Of a stretch of DNA of 64,000 nt, positions 16,309 to 25,390 are shown one piece after another. Location of the stretch: positions 122,560-186,559 of the forward strand of contig NZ_QTJY01000014.1 of NCBI RefSeq assembly GCF_003703975.1. Direction: 5' to 3'. This stretch comes from Larkinella soli (lineage in GTDB: Bacteria > Bacteroidota > Bacteroidia > Cytophagales > Spirosomataceae). Both the position numbers and the translations under genes were made by a program. The stretch's first letter is position 1. The number at the start of each line of letters is the position of its first letter. Below the pieces are notes generated by a model, which saw only the letters and a list, made by a program, of their open reading frames with translations, was not told the origin of the DNA and ran no database searches.

Positions 16309-17604
16309 ATGTCGATTCTTCTATTGAATTTTGCGGTTCTCGCCCTCAAAACGGAGATTGCACTCGCAGCCTCCCTGGTGACGATTATGGTGATGCGTTA
16401 CCGTAAACTGATCAATCGGCTGCCCTCCCATCGACAGGCTCCCGTTTTACTGGGTTTTTTTCTAACGTTCCGCATTCTGCCCTTTATCGGCGTATATATC
16501 CTTCTGGGTGAGCAGCCCCGTTCCGACGTACCGGTTTTCTACGAAGCGGCCCTCCATGCCCTGCACGGCGACCTGGTTTACGCGGACTTCTGGACGCCCT
16601 ACAGCCCGCTGTTTCCTTACGTGACCGCCCTGCCGCTGGTTTTCTGGAACAACGCGAAGGCCATCGTGCTCCTGATGATCCTGGTCGAAGGACTGACCAT
16701 CGGACTGACCTGGCGGGCCTATCGAAGCGAAGTCCCGGACATTTTTCTGCGGATGCTGCTGTACCTGACCCTCTGCGGCCCGATAGTGCTGTGCGTCATC
16801 GGCGGGCAGGAAGATATCTGGATGTGGCTGTTCGTGGTCTTGACGGCGCTTGTCTGGCAAAAGACCCGCGACAGTCTCTGGATCGGGGTGGTGATGGCCC
16901 TCGGGCTGATTTTCACCAAGGCGCTGCTCGTGCTGTTTGCGGTGCCCCTGCTGCTGCTGGTCGACAAGCCGGTCCGGTATGTGGCCGGTCTGGCGCTGAC
17001 GGGCCTTCCGGCGCTGGTGATCCTGCTGCTGCTCGTCGGAACGCGGTTCATGACGCCGATGTCGATTGCGGAGCTGCCCTTTGCGCCGAACCTCTGGACG
17101 GTGCTGAGCCCGCTCATCGGCGATTTCCGGCCGTATTCAAAGCCGCTGATCTGGGGAGGGGTGGCGCTGACGGTAGGTGTCACCTGCCTGGCCGCCCTGG
17201 CCCTGAAACACCGGGCCACGTTCCCGAAGGCCCTGCCGATCCTCTGGACGCTGTGCTTCTGTTTCATGATGTTCATTCATAAAAACTCGTTCAGCAATTA
17301 CGCCTTCATCTTTCTGATGCCGATGCTGGTGAGCGTCATCAACCTGAAATCGTTCAGACAGATACTGGCCCTGCTGATTTTCAACGCGCTGGTGGTGGTA
17401 CAGCCCACCTTCTGGTGGGGACTCGGCACCCCCTTCTATACCGACTGGAGCGCCCTCGGCGCGTTTAATTATCTTGTAGAATACGCAATGGAACTGATCA
17501 TTATCGGCTGCCTGCTCTATTTCCTGACCCACCTGTACCGGGGCATCTGGCAGGGACAGCGCAGGCCGTCGGGCAACACGGTCAGATTTCCGATGATTCC
17601 CTGA
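16309..17604 (+). CDS. Polytopic membrane protein, GT-C/GT87-like glycosyltransferase candidate
   Basis: A 431-residue protein with roughly ten to twelve hydrophobic segments. The first large loop reads RSDVPVFYEAALHALHGDLV, then YADFWTPYSPLFPY. An acidic residue after helix 1 and a Y-x(n)-P-x-PLFPY motif are typical of GT-C fold transferases that use polyprenyl-phosphate sugars (GT87/DUF2029 relatives). No sequence motif proves activity. It is placed between two genes for iron-sulfur proteins that are commonly adjacent, with only 6 bases before the second, so it is probably co-transcribed with them. Confidence 0.65.
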   Translation: MSILLLNFAVLALKTEIALAASLVTIMVMRYRKLINRLPSHRQAPVLLGFFLTFRILPFIGVYILLGEQPRSDVPVFYEAALHALHGDLVYADFWTPYSPLFPYVTALPLVFWNNAKAIVLLMILVEGLTIGLTWRAYRSEVPDIFLRMLLYLTLCGPIVLCVIGGQEDIWMWLFVVLTALVWQKTRDSLWIGVVMALGLIFTKALLVLFAVPLLLLVDKPVRYVAGLALTGLPALVILLLLVGTRFMTPMSIAELPFAPNLWTVLSPLIGDFRPYSKPLIWGGVALTVGVTCLAALALKHRATFPKALPILWTLCFCFMMFIHKNSFSNYAFIFLMPMLVSVINLKSFRQILALLIFNALVVVQPTFWWGLGTPFYTDWSALGAFNYLVEYAMELIIIGCLLYFLTHLYRGIWQGQRRPSGNTVRFPMIP

Positions 17605-17610
17605 TGTACC

Positions 17611-18411
17611 ATGACCGCAGATACCACCTATAAAGTGCCGACGATGGCCGAAATGGCCGCCAACGGCGAAGAACCGGAAGTACTGTTCTGGGTCGGCTGC
17701 GCCGGCTCGTTCGACGACCGGTATAAAAAAGTGACCGTCGCATTCGTGAAAATCCTGAACCAGGTCGGCGTCAAATTTGCCGTCCTCGGCACCGAGGAGT
17801 CCTGCACGGGCGATCCGGCCCGGCGGGCCGGCAACGAGTTTCTGTTTCAGATGCAGGCAGTGGGTAACATCCAGGTGTTGAACGGCTACGGCGTCAAAAA
17901 AATCGTGACGGCCTGCCCGCACTGTTTCAACACGCTGAAAAACGAATACCCGGAGCTGGGCGGTCAGTATGAAGTTATCCATCACTCCCAGTTTCTCCAG
18001 CAGCTGATCGACGCCGGAAAAATCACGCTGAAAGGCGGGGGTACCTTCAAAGGCCGCCGGATCACGTTCCACGATTCCTGCTACCTGGGCCGGGCCAACA
18101 AGGTGTACGAGGCTCCCCGCGAAGTGCTTCAGACCCTGGATGCCGACCTGGTCGAGATGAAACGCTGCCGGACCAAAGGGCTTTGCTGCGGGGCAGGCGG
18201 GGCGCAGTATTTCAAGGAACCCGAACCCGGCCGGAAAGACATCAACGTCGAGCGGACGGAAGAAGCCCTGGCGACCGGTGCCGACACCATCGCCGTGGCC
18301 TGCCCCTTCTGCATGACCATGATGACCGACGGCGTCAAGAACAAAGACCGGGAAGATTCGGTCAAAGTCTACGATCTGGCGGAACTCGTCGCCCAGGCGT
18401 ACAGTTTGTAG
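17611..18411 (+). CDS. CCG-domain iron-sulfur protein (HdrB / LutA-like)
   Basis: A 266-residue cytoplasmic protein with duplicated cysteine-rich (CCG) domains: the first includes CAGS, EESCTGDPARRAGNE and ACPHCFNTLKNEYP; the second HDSCYLGR, LCCGAGG and ACPFCMTMM. These bind special 4Fe-4S clusters in heterodisulfide reductase subunit B and in lactate/glycolate oxidase subunits. It probably docks on the membrane Fe-S protein at 14837. The signature is complete. Confidence 0.87.
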   Translation: MTADTTYKVPTMAEMAANGEEPEVLFWVGCAGSFDDRYKKVTVAFVKILNQVGVKFAVLGTEESCTGDPARRAGNEFLFQMQAVGNIQVLNGYGVKKIVTACPHCFNTLKNEYPELGGQYEVIHHSQFLQQLIDAGKITLKGGGTFKGRRITFHDSCYLGRANKVYEAPREVLQTLDADLVEMKRCRTKGLCCGAGGAQYFKEPEPGRKDINVERTEEALATGADTIAVACPFCMTMMTDGVKNKDREDSVKVYDLAELVAQAYSL

Positions 18412-18419
18412 AGTTAATG

Positions 18420-18496
18420 AGTGAGGGAGTTTGGGAGTTGAGGAGTTGGCTTTGCAAAGCAGCGCAGTGACTCCTCAACTCCCAAACCCCTCCACT
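18420..18496. repeat. Octamer-armed palindrome A
   Basis: A perfect 18-base inverted repeat (18429-18446 with 18470-18487), extended by imperfect pairing. The left arm reads as 8-base units GAGTGAGG, GAGTTTGG, GAGTTGAG and then GAGT. The 23-base spacer starts TGGCTTTGC and contains GCAGCGC. It fills the gap between two rightward genes. There is no T run, so it is not a standard terminator. Confidence 0.85.
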
Positions 18497-18513
18497 CTTA
18501 AACACGATTAACA

Positions 18514-19011
18514 ATGTGGACGTCATTCGATAAACTTCCCGATACGGCCCGGACCTGGGTTTACCAGTCCAGCCGACCGCTGACCGAGGCCGAAGTTGCG
18601 GCCATCGAGAAAGATATTCAGCCGGCCGTTGACAACTGGGCCGCTCACGGAACGCCCCTGCTGGGCTCGGTCCAACTGCGGAACAACCGGTTCCTGATCA
18701 TTGCGGTCGATGAAGGGCATCACCTGCCGAGCGGCTGCTCCATCGACGCATCGGTGCGCTGGGTCCGGGAGATCGGTCTGGCGCTCAACACCGACTTCTT
18801 CGATCGTTCGGTGGCGTTTCTTTCCCAGGACGGTGTGGCCCATACCCTGCCGCTGCCGCAGGTGAAAGCTGCCGTGGCCGACGGCCAGATCACTCCGGAA
18901 ACCACCATATTCAACAATCTGGTCGCTACGAAAGCCGAACTGGAAAACAACTGGCAGGTAAAAGCCGGAGACTCCTGGCTGAAGCGGTATTTCAACCGCG
19001 CGACGGTTTAA
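18514..19011 (+). CDS. Conserved Bacteroidota protein of unknown function
   Basis: A 165-residue soluble protein without signal peptide or membrane segment. Recognisable stretches are MWTSFDKLPDTARTWVYQS, the GCSIDASVRW motif and LENNWQVKAGDSWLKRYF at the end. Homologues in Bacteroidota are often labelled ABC transporter ATPase, but no Walker A, signature or Walker B motif is present, so that label should not be used. It is followed 11 bases later by the methionine sulfoxide reductase gene. Confidence 0.75.
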   Translation: MWTSFDKLPDTARTWVYQSSRPLTEAEVAAIEKDIQPAVDNWAAHGTPLLGSVQLRNNRFLIIAVDEGHHLPSGCSIDASVRWVREIGLALNTDFFDRSVAFLSQDGVAHTLPLPQVKAAVADGQITPETTIFNNLVATKAELENNWQVKAGDSWLKRYFNRATV

Positions 19012-19022
19012 CGGCTTTTTTC

Positions 19023-19508
19023 ATGGCTGAAACGCTCATTCTGCCCCAAACCACGGAACGGCAGGAAATTTACGATAGCCTTTTGCCTCAGTTGCAGGCG
19101 CTTACCGAGGGCGAACCGGACCTGACGGCGAACCTGGCCAACATCGCGGCCGCACTGAAAGAAGCGTTCGGGTTCTTCTGGGTCGGTTTTTATCTGAAGA
19201 AGGGGAATCAGCTCGTGCTTGGCCCGTTTCAGGGACCGATTGCCTGCACCCGCATTCATTTCGACAAAGGGGTCTGCGGAGCGTCCTACTCCCGGAAAGA
19301 GACCATTCTGGTACCCGACGTCGAGCAGTTCCCCGGCCATATCGCCTGTAGCTCGTCATCGAAGTCGGAGGTGGTCGTGCCGGTGTTCGATCCGGCCGGC
19401 GAAGTGGCGATGGTGCTGGATGTCGACAGCGACCGGCTGGACGATTTCAGCGAAGTCGATGCCCGTAGCCTGGAGCAGATAGCCGCCCTGATCACTACCC
19501 TTCTCTGA
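19023..19508 (+). CDS. Free methionine-(R)-sulfoxide reductase (GAF domain)
   Basis: A 161-residue single GAF-domain enzyme that reduces free Met-R-sulfoxide with thioredoxin. All three family cysteines are present: Cys75 in GPIACTRI, Cys85 in KGVCGAS and Cys109 in GHIACSSSS; the last two serve catalysis and resolution. WVGFYL and SEVVVPV are also typical. Its 3' end overlaps the convergent mnmD gene by 14 bases (19495-19508). Confidence 0.88.
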   Translation: MAETLILPQTTERQEIYDSLLPQLQALTEGEPDLTANLANIAAALKEAFGFFWVGFYLKKGNQLVLGPFQGPIACTRIHFDKGVCGASYSRKETILVPDVEQFPGHIACSSSSKSEVVVPVFDPAGEVAMVLDVDSDRLDDFSEVDARSLEQIAALITTLL

Positions 19509-20175
19509 CGGCCCGCAGGACTTCCCGTTTGCGGGCCGGACCGGGGTGCTTCTCCACGGAAAAACCGGCCGCCTTCAGGTTGCGCTGCACATATCCTTTG
19601 GAACAGTAGGTGGTCAGGATACCGCCCGGGTTCATCCATCCGGCTACTTTTTGAAAAATTTCTTCCGTCCACAGTTCCGGCTGGGCTTCCGGAGCAAAGG
19701 CATCGTAATACACCAGATTGAACCGCTCCCCGGTTTGAAAGTCCTGAAGAAAACCGCCCTGTTTGAGCAGGGAAAAACCGGGCGCCGGCTCGACGCGCCG
19801 GTTCCAGGGCGCTGCGTGCAGCGGCTTCAGATACGGACTGCCTAACAACTCCCCGAAATTCAGCCGGCCGGCTTCCTCCTCCGGTAAAGGATAGGCTTCA
19901 ACAGCCGTATACCGAACCGGTTTTCCGGCTTTTTCAGCCTCGGACAGCGTCAGCAGGGCGTTCAGGCCGGTTCCGAACCCCATCTCGAAAACCCGGACTT
20001 CACCGAACCGCTCCAGGGCCGGATACAGCCCCAGCTCGATAAAAACCCGCTGCGATTCCTGCAAAGCGCCGAAGATGGAATGATAATGCTGATCCACCGC
20101 GGCATTGTAGACCGAAGTGGAGCCGTCGGCGGTCAGCACGATCCGGTTTCCGGTTTTATTTTCAGGGTTCGTCAT
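19495..20175 (-). CDS. mnmD: tRNA 5-methylaminomethyl-2-thiouridine methyltransferase (MnmD, stand-alone)
   Basis: A 226-residue SAM methyltransferase equal to the N-terminal half of bifunctional MnmC, with no FAD domain. Motifs are the GFGTGLNALLT glycine-rich loop, YTAVEAYPL and the NLVYYDAFAPEAQPELWT stretch around the acidic active site, followed by GGILTTYCSKG. It finishes modification of the wobble uridine in tRNAs for Lys, Glu and Gln. I start at the ATG at 20175 (MTNPENKTG); a longer frame to 20223 would use the start region of the divergent gene. Confidence 0.88.
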   Translation of the reverse strand: MTNPENKTGNRIVLTADGSTSVYNAAVDQHYHSIFGALQESQRVFIELGLYPALERFGEVRVFEMGFGTGLNALLTLSEAEKAGKPVRYTAVEAYPLPEEEAGRLNFGELLGSPYLKPLHAAPWNRRVEPAPGFSLLKQGGFLQDFQTGERFNLVYYDAFAPEAQPELWTEEIFQKVAGWMNPGGILTTYCSKGYVQRNLKAAGFSVEKHPGPARKREVLRAVREG

Positions 20176-20222
20176 TGTATATTCGCGGGCTAAAAATCTC
20201 CAGGGTCTCAAAGTAAAATTCA

Positions 20223-20696
20223 ATGATTCAACGTGTTCAAACGATATTTCTGTTCCTGATCGCCGTGTGCATGGGTGTTGTGCTGGGCTTTCCGATCTGG
20301 AGCAAAACCGGGGCGGGCGCTGCCGAAACCGCCGAACTGACCGCTTTCCGACTGACGCACACCAAAGGGGTTACCTCCTTCATTACGCCGGCTTATTACA
20401 TCGGTATTCTGGCCGTAGTGGTAGCGGGGCTTTCTCTTTTCATAATTTTCAAATACCGCAACCGGCTGCTGCAGATGGGGCTTTGCGCGGTCAATGCCAT
20501 TCTTCTGACGATCGCCATGGGTTCAGTGCTGTACCTGACGCTGTATAAGGGGAAAGATCTGTTCAATCCGGGTGACCAGGGCACGTTTACGACCGGTTTT
20601 TACGGACTGGTGGGCGCCTTGATCTTCAATATGCTGGCTAACCGGTTCATACGGCGGGACGAAAAACTGGTTCAGGAGTCGAAACGCTTCCGCTGA
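20223..20696 (+). CDS. DUF4293 membrane protein
   Basis: A 157-residue protein with four hydrophobic segments (about 7-24, 58-78, 86-108, 125-143) and the typical opening MIQRVQTIFLF and end IRRDEKLVQESKRFR. It matches the DUF4293 family, which is restricted to Bacteroidota. Its function is not known. It diverges from mnmD with 47 bases between the starts and converges with the isomerase gene. Confidence 0.85.
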   Translation: MIQRVQTIFLFLIAVCMGVVLGFPIWSKTGAGAAETAELTAFRLTHTKGVTSFITPAYYIGILAVVVAGLSLFIIFKYRNRLLQMGLCAVNAILLTIAMGSVLYLTLYKGKDLFNPGDQGTFTTGFYGLVGALIFNMLANRFIRRDEKLVQESKRFR

Positions 20697-20709
20697 TTTT
20701 CCATCCGAT

Positions 20710-21702
20710 TCACACCAATCCCTCTTTCAGCAGGTCGTGCAGGTGAATGAAGCCTTTGACCTGCCCGTCCGCCGTGACGATCAACTGGGTAATGCTCCGG
20801 TCCTGCATGAGTTTCAGCGCATGGGTGGCGTATTCGTCCGGGTCGATGCACAGCGGTGAGGGAGTCATGATGTCCCGGGCGTGCAGGCCTTCCAGATGCA
20901 GCGTCCCGAACCGGTTGAGCATCCGGCGGAGGTCGCCGTCGGTAACGATGCCGGCCAGCTTTCCAGCTTCATCGACAACGGCCGTCGCGCCCAGACGTTT
21001 CGAGGTCATCTCCAGAATTACCTGGTGGATGCCGGCGTCGAGCGGAACGGCAGGCACTTCGTGTTGAGGGTAAATATCACTAACTTTCAGGTACAATTTT
21101 TTTCCCAGGGAGCCGCCGGGGTGATACCGGGCAAAATCCTGACTGGTAAACCCTCTGGCTTCCAGCAGACTGACGGCCAGAGCATCGCCGATTGCCAGGG
21201 CGACGGTAGTGCTGGTGGTCGGGGCCAGATTCAGCGGATCGGCCTCCCGTTCGGCATAGGCGTTCAGGACGAAGTCGGCGTGTAAGCCGAGGTAGGAGTC
21301 TGTCTGGGAAACCAGCGCGATCAGCCGGACGCCGGTGCGCTTCAGGAGCGGAACCAGCACCTTGATCTCCGGGGTGTTACCGCTCTTGGAAATGCAGATC
21401 ACTACGTCGTCGGACTGAATCATGCCGAGGTCCCCGTGGATGGCGTCGGCGGCATGCATGAACAGGGCCGGGGTTCCGGTCGAGTTGAGGGTAGCCACGA
21501 TTTTTTGTCCGATTATCGCACTTTTTCCGATTCCGGTAACCACAACCCGGCCCGAACTTTGCAGGATGGTCTCTACGATGAATTCAAATTGTTCATCGAT
21601 CCGTTCAACTGCCCGCTGAATGGCCTCGGCTTCGGCCAGCAGGACGTTCCGGGCCGTCGACTGAATATTTTTTTTTACTAATTTCAACGTTGCTTTTGTC
21701 AA
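20710..21702 (-). CDS. kdsD: KpsF/GutQ-family sugar isomerase (arabinose-5-phosphate isomerase type)
   Basis: A 330-residue protein with an N-terminal SIS domain (about 45-180; GRVVVTGIGKSAIIGQKI, STGTPALFMHAADAIHGDLG, ISKSGNTPEI) and two CBS domains (about 212-265 and 278-328). This is the usual architecture for D-arabinose-5-phosphate isomerase, which makes the precursor of Kdo for lipopolysaccharide. Kdo synthase is not nearby, so the symbol rests on family only. A -7-like TATCTTTG lies upstream. Confidence 0.85.
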   Translation of the reverse strand: MTKATLKLVKKNIQSTARNVLLAEAEAIQRAVERIDEQFEFIVETILQSSGRVVVTGIGKSAIIGQKIVATLNSTGTPALFMHAADAIHGDLGMIQSDDVVICISKSGNTPEIKVLVPLLKRTGVRLIALVSQTDSYLGLHADFVLNAYAEREADPLNLAPTTSTTVALAIGDALAVSLLEARGFTSQDFARYHPGGSLGKKLYLKVSDIYPQHEVPAVPLDAGIHQVILEMTSKRLGATAVVDEAGKLAGIVTDGDLRRMLNRFGTLHLEGLHARDIMTPSPLCIDPDEYATHALKLMQDRSITQLIVTADGQVKGFIHLHDLLKEGLV

Positions 21703-21728
21703 TCGGTTTTTAACTAATTTTATAAAGG

Positions 21729-21736
21729 CAAAGATA
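21729..21736 (-). promoter_or_regulatory. Candidate -7 element for the kdsD-type gene
   Basis: TATCTTTG on the minus strand fits TAnnTTTG and lies 27 bases before the start codon. I see no TTTG at the -33 distance. Confidence 0.4.
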
Positions 21737-21772
21737 CAGCCAAAAACGTGTAGTAACCTTCCGCAGTTTGAG

Positions 21773-23983
21773 ATGACGACGCAGCAGATAGACCAATCGG
21801 TACAGGGAACTCTTAAAGAGAAACTTAGAGAAATATTCGGCTATAGCCAATTCCGGGGAGACCAGGAAGCCATCATTCACAGCATCCTGGCGAATCGTAA
21901 CACGTTTGTGATTATGCCCACCGGTGCCGGGAAGTCGTTATGCTATCAGCTGCCGGCCATCGCCCTCGAAGGAACGGCCATTGTCATCTCTCCCCTGATC
22001 GCCCTGATGAAAAACCAGGTCGACCAGATGAATGCGTTCGGCATCAATGCGCAGTTTCTGAATTCCACACTGAGCAAGGCCGAAATGAACAAGGTGAAAA
22101 AAGACACCCTGAACGGTACGCTCAAGCTGCTTTATATCGCCCCGGAATCCCTGACGAAAGAAGAGAACCTCGATTTTCTGAAGAGGGCCAACATCTCCTT
22201 CGTCGCCATCGACGAAGCGCACTGTATTTCGGAATGGGGGCATGACTTCCGGCCGGAATACCGGAAAATCCGCGGCATCATCGACAATATCGGGAATCTC
22301 CCGGTGATCGCCCTGACGGCCACCGCCACGCCCAAAGTACAGCAGGATATTCAGAAAAACCTGCAAATGGAGGACGCCGATATTTTCAAGACGTCGTTCA
22401 ACCGCAAAAACCTCTACTACGAAATCCGGCCCAAAACCGACGCGCGCAAGCAGCTGATCCGGTATGTAAAAAACAACAAGGGGAAGTCCGGCATCATCTA
22501 CTGTCTCAGCCGGAAAACCGTCGAGGAAATTGCCGAACTGCTGAACGTCAACGACATCAAGGCGCTCCCCTACCACGCCGGGCTGGATTCGCAGACCCGT
22601 ATGAACAACCAGGACGCCTTCCTGAACGAGGAGGTCGACGTGGTGGTGGCGACGATCGCTTTCGGGATGGGCATCGACAAACCGGACGTCCGGTTTGTGA
22701 TTCACTACGACGCGCCCAAATCGCTGGAAGGATACTACCAGGAAACCGGCCGGGCCGGCCGCGACGGGCTGGAAGGCAACTGCATCATGTTCTACAGCTA
22801 CGATGACATCGTCAAGCTGGAGAAGTTCAATAAGGACAAGTCGGTTACCGAGCGCGACAACGCCCGGCATCTGCTCATGGAGATGGTGTCGTATTCTACG
22901 CTGGGCGTGTGCCGTCGTCGGCAGCTACTGAGTTATTTCGGTGAGTATCAGGAAAAGGACTGCGGCTTTTGTGACAACTGCCTCAAACCGACCGACCGGC
23001 ATAAGGCTCAGGATGAAGTCGTGCTGGCGCTCCAGACGGTTCTGCAGACGGACCAGCGCTTCGACGCGGCCCACCTGGCCGACGTGCTGACGGCGACGGA
23101 GAATCAGTACATCACCAGCTACGAACACCACAAACTCGACGTGTACGGCAAAGGCCGCGAGTTCAACGAAAACGTCGACTACTGGTGTTCCCTGATCCGG
23201 CAGATCAGCATTTACGGTTATCTGGAAAAGGACGTCGATAATTACGGTGTGCTGAAACTCACCCAGAAAGGGCTCAACTACATCGAGGATCCGTATCCCG
23301 TAACCTTATCGAAGGATCATAACTACGAGATCGACGAGGAAAAGGCGGAAGACGAAGACAAGGAAACCACGCCCTCGTCCGGAAATGCCTACGACGAAGC
23401 GCTGCTGGGCCTGCTGAAGGCCCTCCGGAAGAAAGTCGCCAAGGAAAAGGGCCTGCCGCCGTATGTCATCTTCCAGGACCCCTCCATCGAAGAGATGGCG
23501 ACCACCTACCCGACGACCCGGGAGGAAATGGCCCAGATCAACGGCGTCGGGATGGGCAAGGTCGCCAAGTTCGGGAAGCCGTTCATCGACCTGATCACCA
23601 AGTATGTCGAGGAAAACGACATCGAGACGGCCAAGGACGTCGTCGTAAAATCGACCGTCAACAAGTCGAAAGTTAAAATTTTTATCATTCAGCAAATCGA
23701 CCGCAAAGTCGATCTGGAGGAAATCGCCGAGTCGAAAGACATGACGATGGAAGACCTGATCGAGGAAATCGAGCATATCTGTTACTCCGGCACCCGCCTG
23801 AATCTGGATTATTACATCAACCAGGTGATGGATCGCGACCGGCAGGAGGAAATCTACGACTACTTCATGAACGCCGAAACCGACAACATCGGCGTGGCCA
23901 TGCGCGAATTCGCAGGAGATGAGTTTTCAGAAGAAGAGTTGCGGTTGATGCGCATTAAATTTTTATCCGAAGTAGCTAATTAA
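21773..23983 (+). CDS. recQ: ATP-dependent DNA helicase RecQ
   Basis: A 736-residue superfamily 2 helicase. Motifs in order: motif I MPTGAGKS (48-55), DEAHCISEWGHDFRPEYR (motif II and the aromatic-rich loop), ALTATATP (motif III), AFGMGIDKPDVRFVIH and the QETGRAGRDG arginine-finger motif VI. The zinc-binding region has CRRRQLLSYFG followed by CGFCDNC. Winged-helix (RQC) and HRDC domains follow (about 590-670), then an acidic C-terminal extension. It unwinds 3'-5' in recombination and fork repair. It diverges from the kdsD-type gene. Confidence 0.95.
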   Translation: MTTQQIDQSVQGTLKEKLREIFGYSQFRGDQEAIIHSILANRNTFVIMPTGAGKSLCYQLPAIALEGTAIVISPLIALMKNQVDQMNAFGINAQFLNSTLSKAEMNKVKKDTLNGTLKLLYIAPESLTKEENLDFLKRANISFVAIDEAHCISEWGHDFRPEYRKIRGIIDNIGNLPVIALTATATPKVQQDIQKNLQMEDADIFKTSFNRKNLYYEIRPKTDARKQLIRYVKNNKGKSGIIYCLSRKTVEEIAELLNVNDIKALPYHAGLDSQTRMNNQDAFLNEEVDVVVATIAFGMGIDKPDVRFVIHYDAPKSLEGYYQETGRAGRDGLEGNCIMFYSYDDIVKLEKFNKDKSVTERDNARHLLMEMVSYSTLGVCRRRQLLSYFGEYQEKDCGFCDNCLKPTDRHKAQDEVVLALQTVLQTDQRFDAAHLADVLTATENQYITSYEHHKLDVYGKGREFNENVDYWCSLIRQISIYGYLEKDVDNYGVLKLTQKGLNYIEDPYPVTLSKDHNYEIDEEKAEDEDKETTPSSGNAYDEALLGLLKALRKKVAKEKGLPPYVIFQDPSIEEMATTYPTTREEMAQINGVGMGKVAKFGKPFIDLITKYVEENDIETAKDVVVKSTVNKSKVKIFIIQQIDRKVDLEEIAESKDMTMEDLIEEIEHICYSGTRLNLDYYINQVMDRDRQEEIYDYFMNAETDNIGVAMREFAGDEFSEEELRLMRIKFLSEVAN

Positions 23984-24084
23984 TTCCGAACTGCGATTGC
24001 ACTGATTAAATGGAATCGGCAGAAAGCCGTCTTTATATACCATTGCCCTTCAGGTGATCAGTAAAATCAAGGTTCAATGCATTT

Positions 24085-25374
24085 ATGAATATACTTATAC
24101 TTGGTTCGGGAGGACGGGAACACGCCTTTGCGTGGAAAATGGTGCAAAGCCCTCTGTGCGACACGTTATTTGTAGCACCGGGAAACGCCGGAACAGCCCA
24201 GATCGCCACTAATTTACCGATTGCCGTCAATGACGCGGAGGCCATCGCCAAAGCGATTCAGGAACACCACATCGATCTGCTGGTCGTCGGGCCGGAAGAA
24301 CCACTGGTCAAAGGTCTGGTAAATACCCTGCGGCAAAAGAAGAAACTGGCGAACCTGAAGATCGTCGGCCCGGACCAACAGGGCGCCCAGCTGGAAGGAA
24401 GCAAGGACTTCTCCAAACAATTCATGCAGCGCTACGGCATTCCGACGGCCACGTCCCGGACGTTTACGGCCGAGACCCTGCAGGAAGGCCTGGCGTATGT
24501 GGACGCCCACTCGCTGCCCATCGTGCTGAAAGCCGACGGGCTGGCGGCCGGCAAAGGGGTGGTCATCGCCGAGACGCTCGACGAAGCCCGCACCGTGCTG
24601 ACCGATATGCTCACCGGCGGCCGCTTCGGCGAAGCCGGCAGCAAGGTGGTCGTCGAACAGTTTCTACGGGGCATCGAACTGTCGGTTTTCGTGCTGACGG
24701 ACGGGCAGAATTACAAGATCCTGCCCGAAGCCAAGGACTATAAGCGCATCGGCGAAGGAGACACCGGCCCGAATACCGGCGGAATGGGGGCCGTGTCGCC
24801 CGTGAAATTTGCCACGCCCAAGTTCCTGCAGAAAGTGGAGGAAAAAGTCGTCAAACCGACGCTGGCCGGACTTCAGAAGGAAGGGATTCGTTATCAGGGC
24901 TTTATATTTATCGGGCTCATGAACGTGAAAGACGAACCCTGCGTTATCGAATACAATGCGCGGATGGGCGACCCCGAAACGGAAGTGGTCCTGCCGCGGA
25001 TTCAGAACGACCTGGTCGAACTGATGGTGGCTACCGCCGATGGAGAACTGGATAGGATTCAGCTTCAGGTATCCCCGCAGACGGCCGTTACGACAGTCGT
25101 GGTTTCAGGCGGTTATCCGGACGCTTACGAGAAAGGGAAGGCTATTTCCGACCTCGAAACGCTGGAAGACGTGACGGCTTTTCACGCCGGAACGACGCCG
25201 GGGAGCAACGGCCATGTGCTGACCAGCGGGGGCCGCGTTCTGGCCCTGACGGCGGTCGCCAATTCGCTGGAGAATGCCGTGATGAAGTCGCAGAAAGCGG
25301 CCCGCACCGTGCAGTTCGACGGCAAATATTACCGGAAAGACATCGGGCTCGACCTGATCCGGTTCCCTGACTGA
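24085..25374 (+). CDS. purD: Phosphoribosylamine-glycine ligase
   Basis: A 429-residue enzyme of normal length for PurD. It joins glycine to phosphoribosylamine in purine synthesis, using ATP. The N-terminal GSGGREHAFAWKM loop, the ATP-grasp region (VLKADGLAAGKGVVIAE; GPNTGGMGAVSP) and the metal-binding NARMGDPETEVVLPR are complete. No other purine genes are adjacent. The 101 bases before it show no clear promoter. Confidence 0.95.
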   Translation: MNILILGSGGREHAFAWKMVQSPLCDTLFVAPGNAGTAQIATNLPIAVNDAEAIAKAIQEHHIDLLVVGPEEPLVKGLVNTLRQKKKLANLKIVGPDQQGAQLEGSKDFSKQFMQRYGIPTATSRTFTAETLQEGLAYVDAHSLPIVLKADGLAAGKGVVIAETLDEARTVLTDMLTGGRFGEAGSKVVVEQFLRGIELSVFVLTDGQNYKILPEAKDYKRIGEGDTGPNTGGMGAVSPVKFATPKFLQKVEEKVVKPTLAGLQKEGIRYQGFIFIGLMNVKDEPCVIEYNARMGDPETEVVLPRIQNDLVELMVATADGELDRIQLQVSPQTAVTTVVVSGGYPDAYEKGKAISDLETLEDVTAFHAGTTPGSNGHVLTSGGRVLALTAVANSLENAVMKSQKAARTVQFDGKYYRKDIGLDLIRFPD

Positions 25375-25390
25375 GTTCGGGAAGCCGGGA

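Noticed and set aside
18420..18496. Palindrome A as a factor-independent terminator
   Set aside because: The stem is long but no T run follows on either strand, unlike the true terminators in this window.
18514..19011. Annotation as an ABC transporter ATPase
   Set aside because: No Walker A, signature or Walker B motif is present in the 165 residues.
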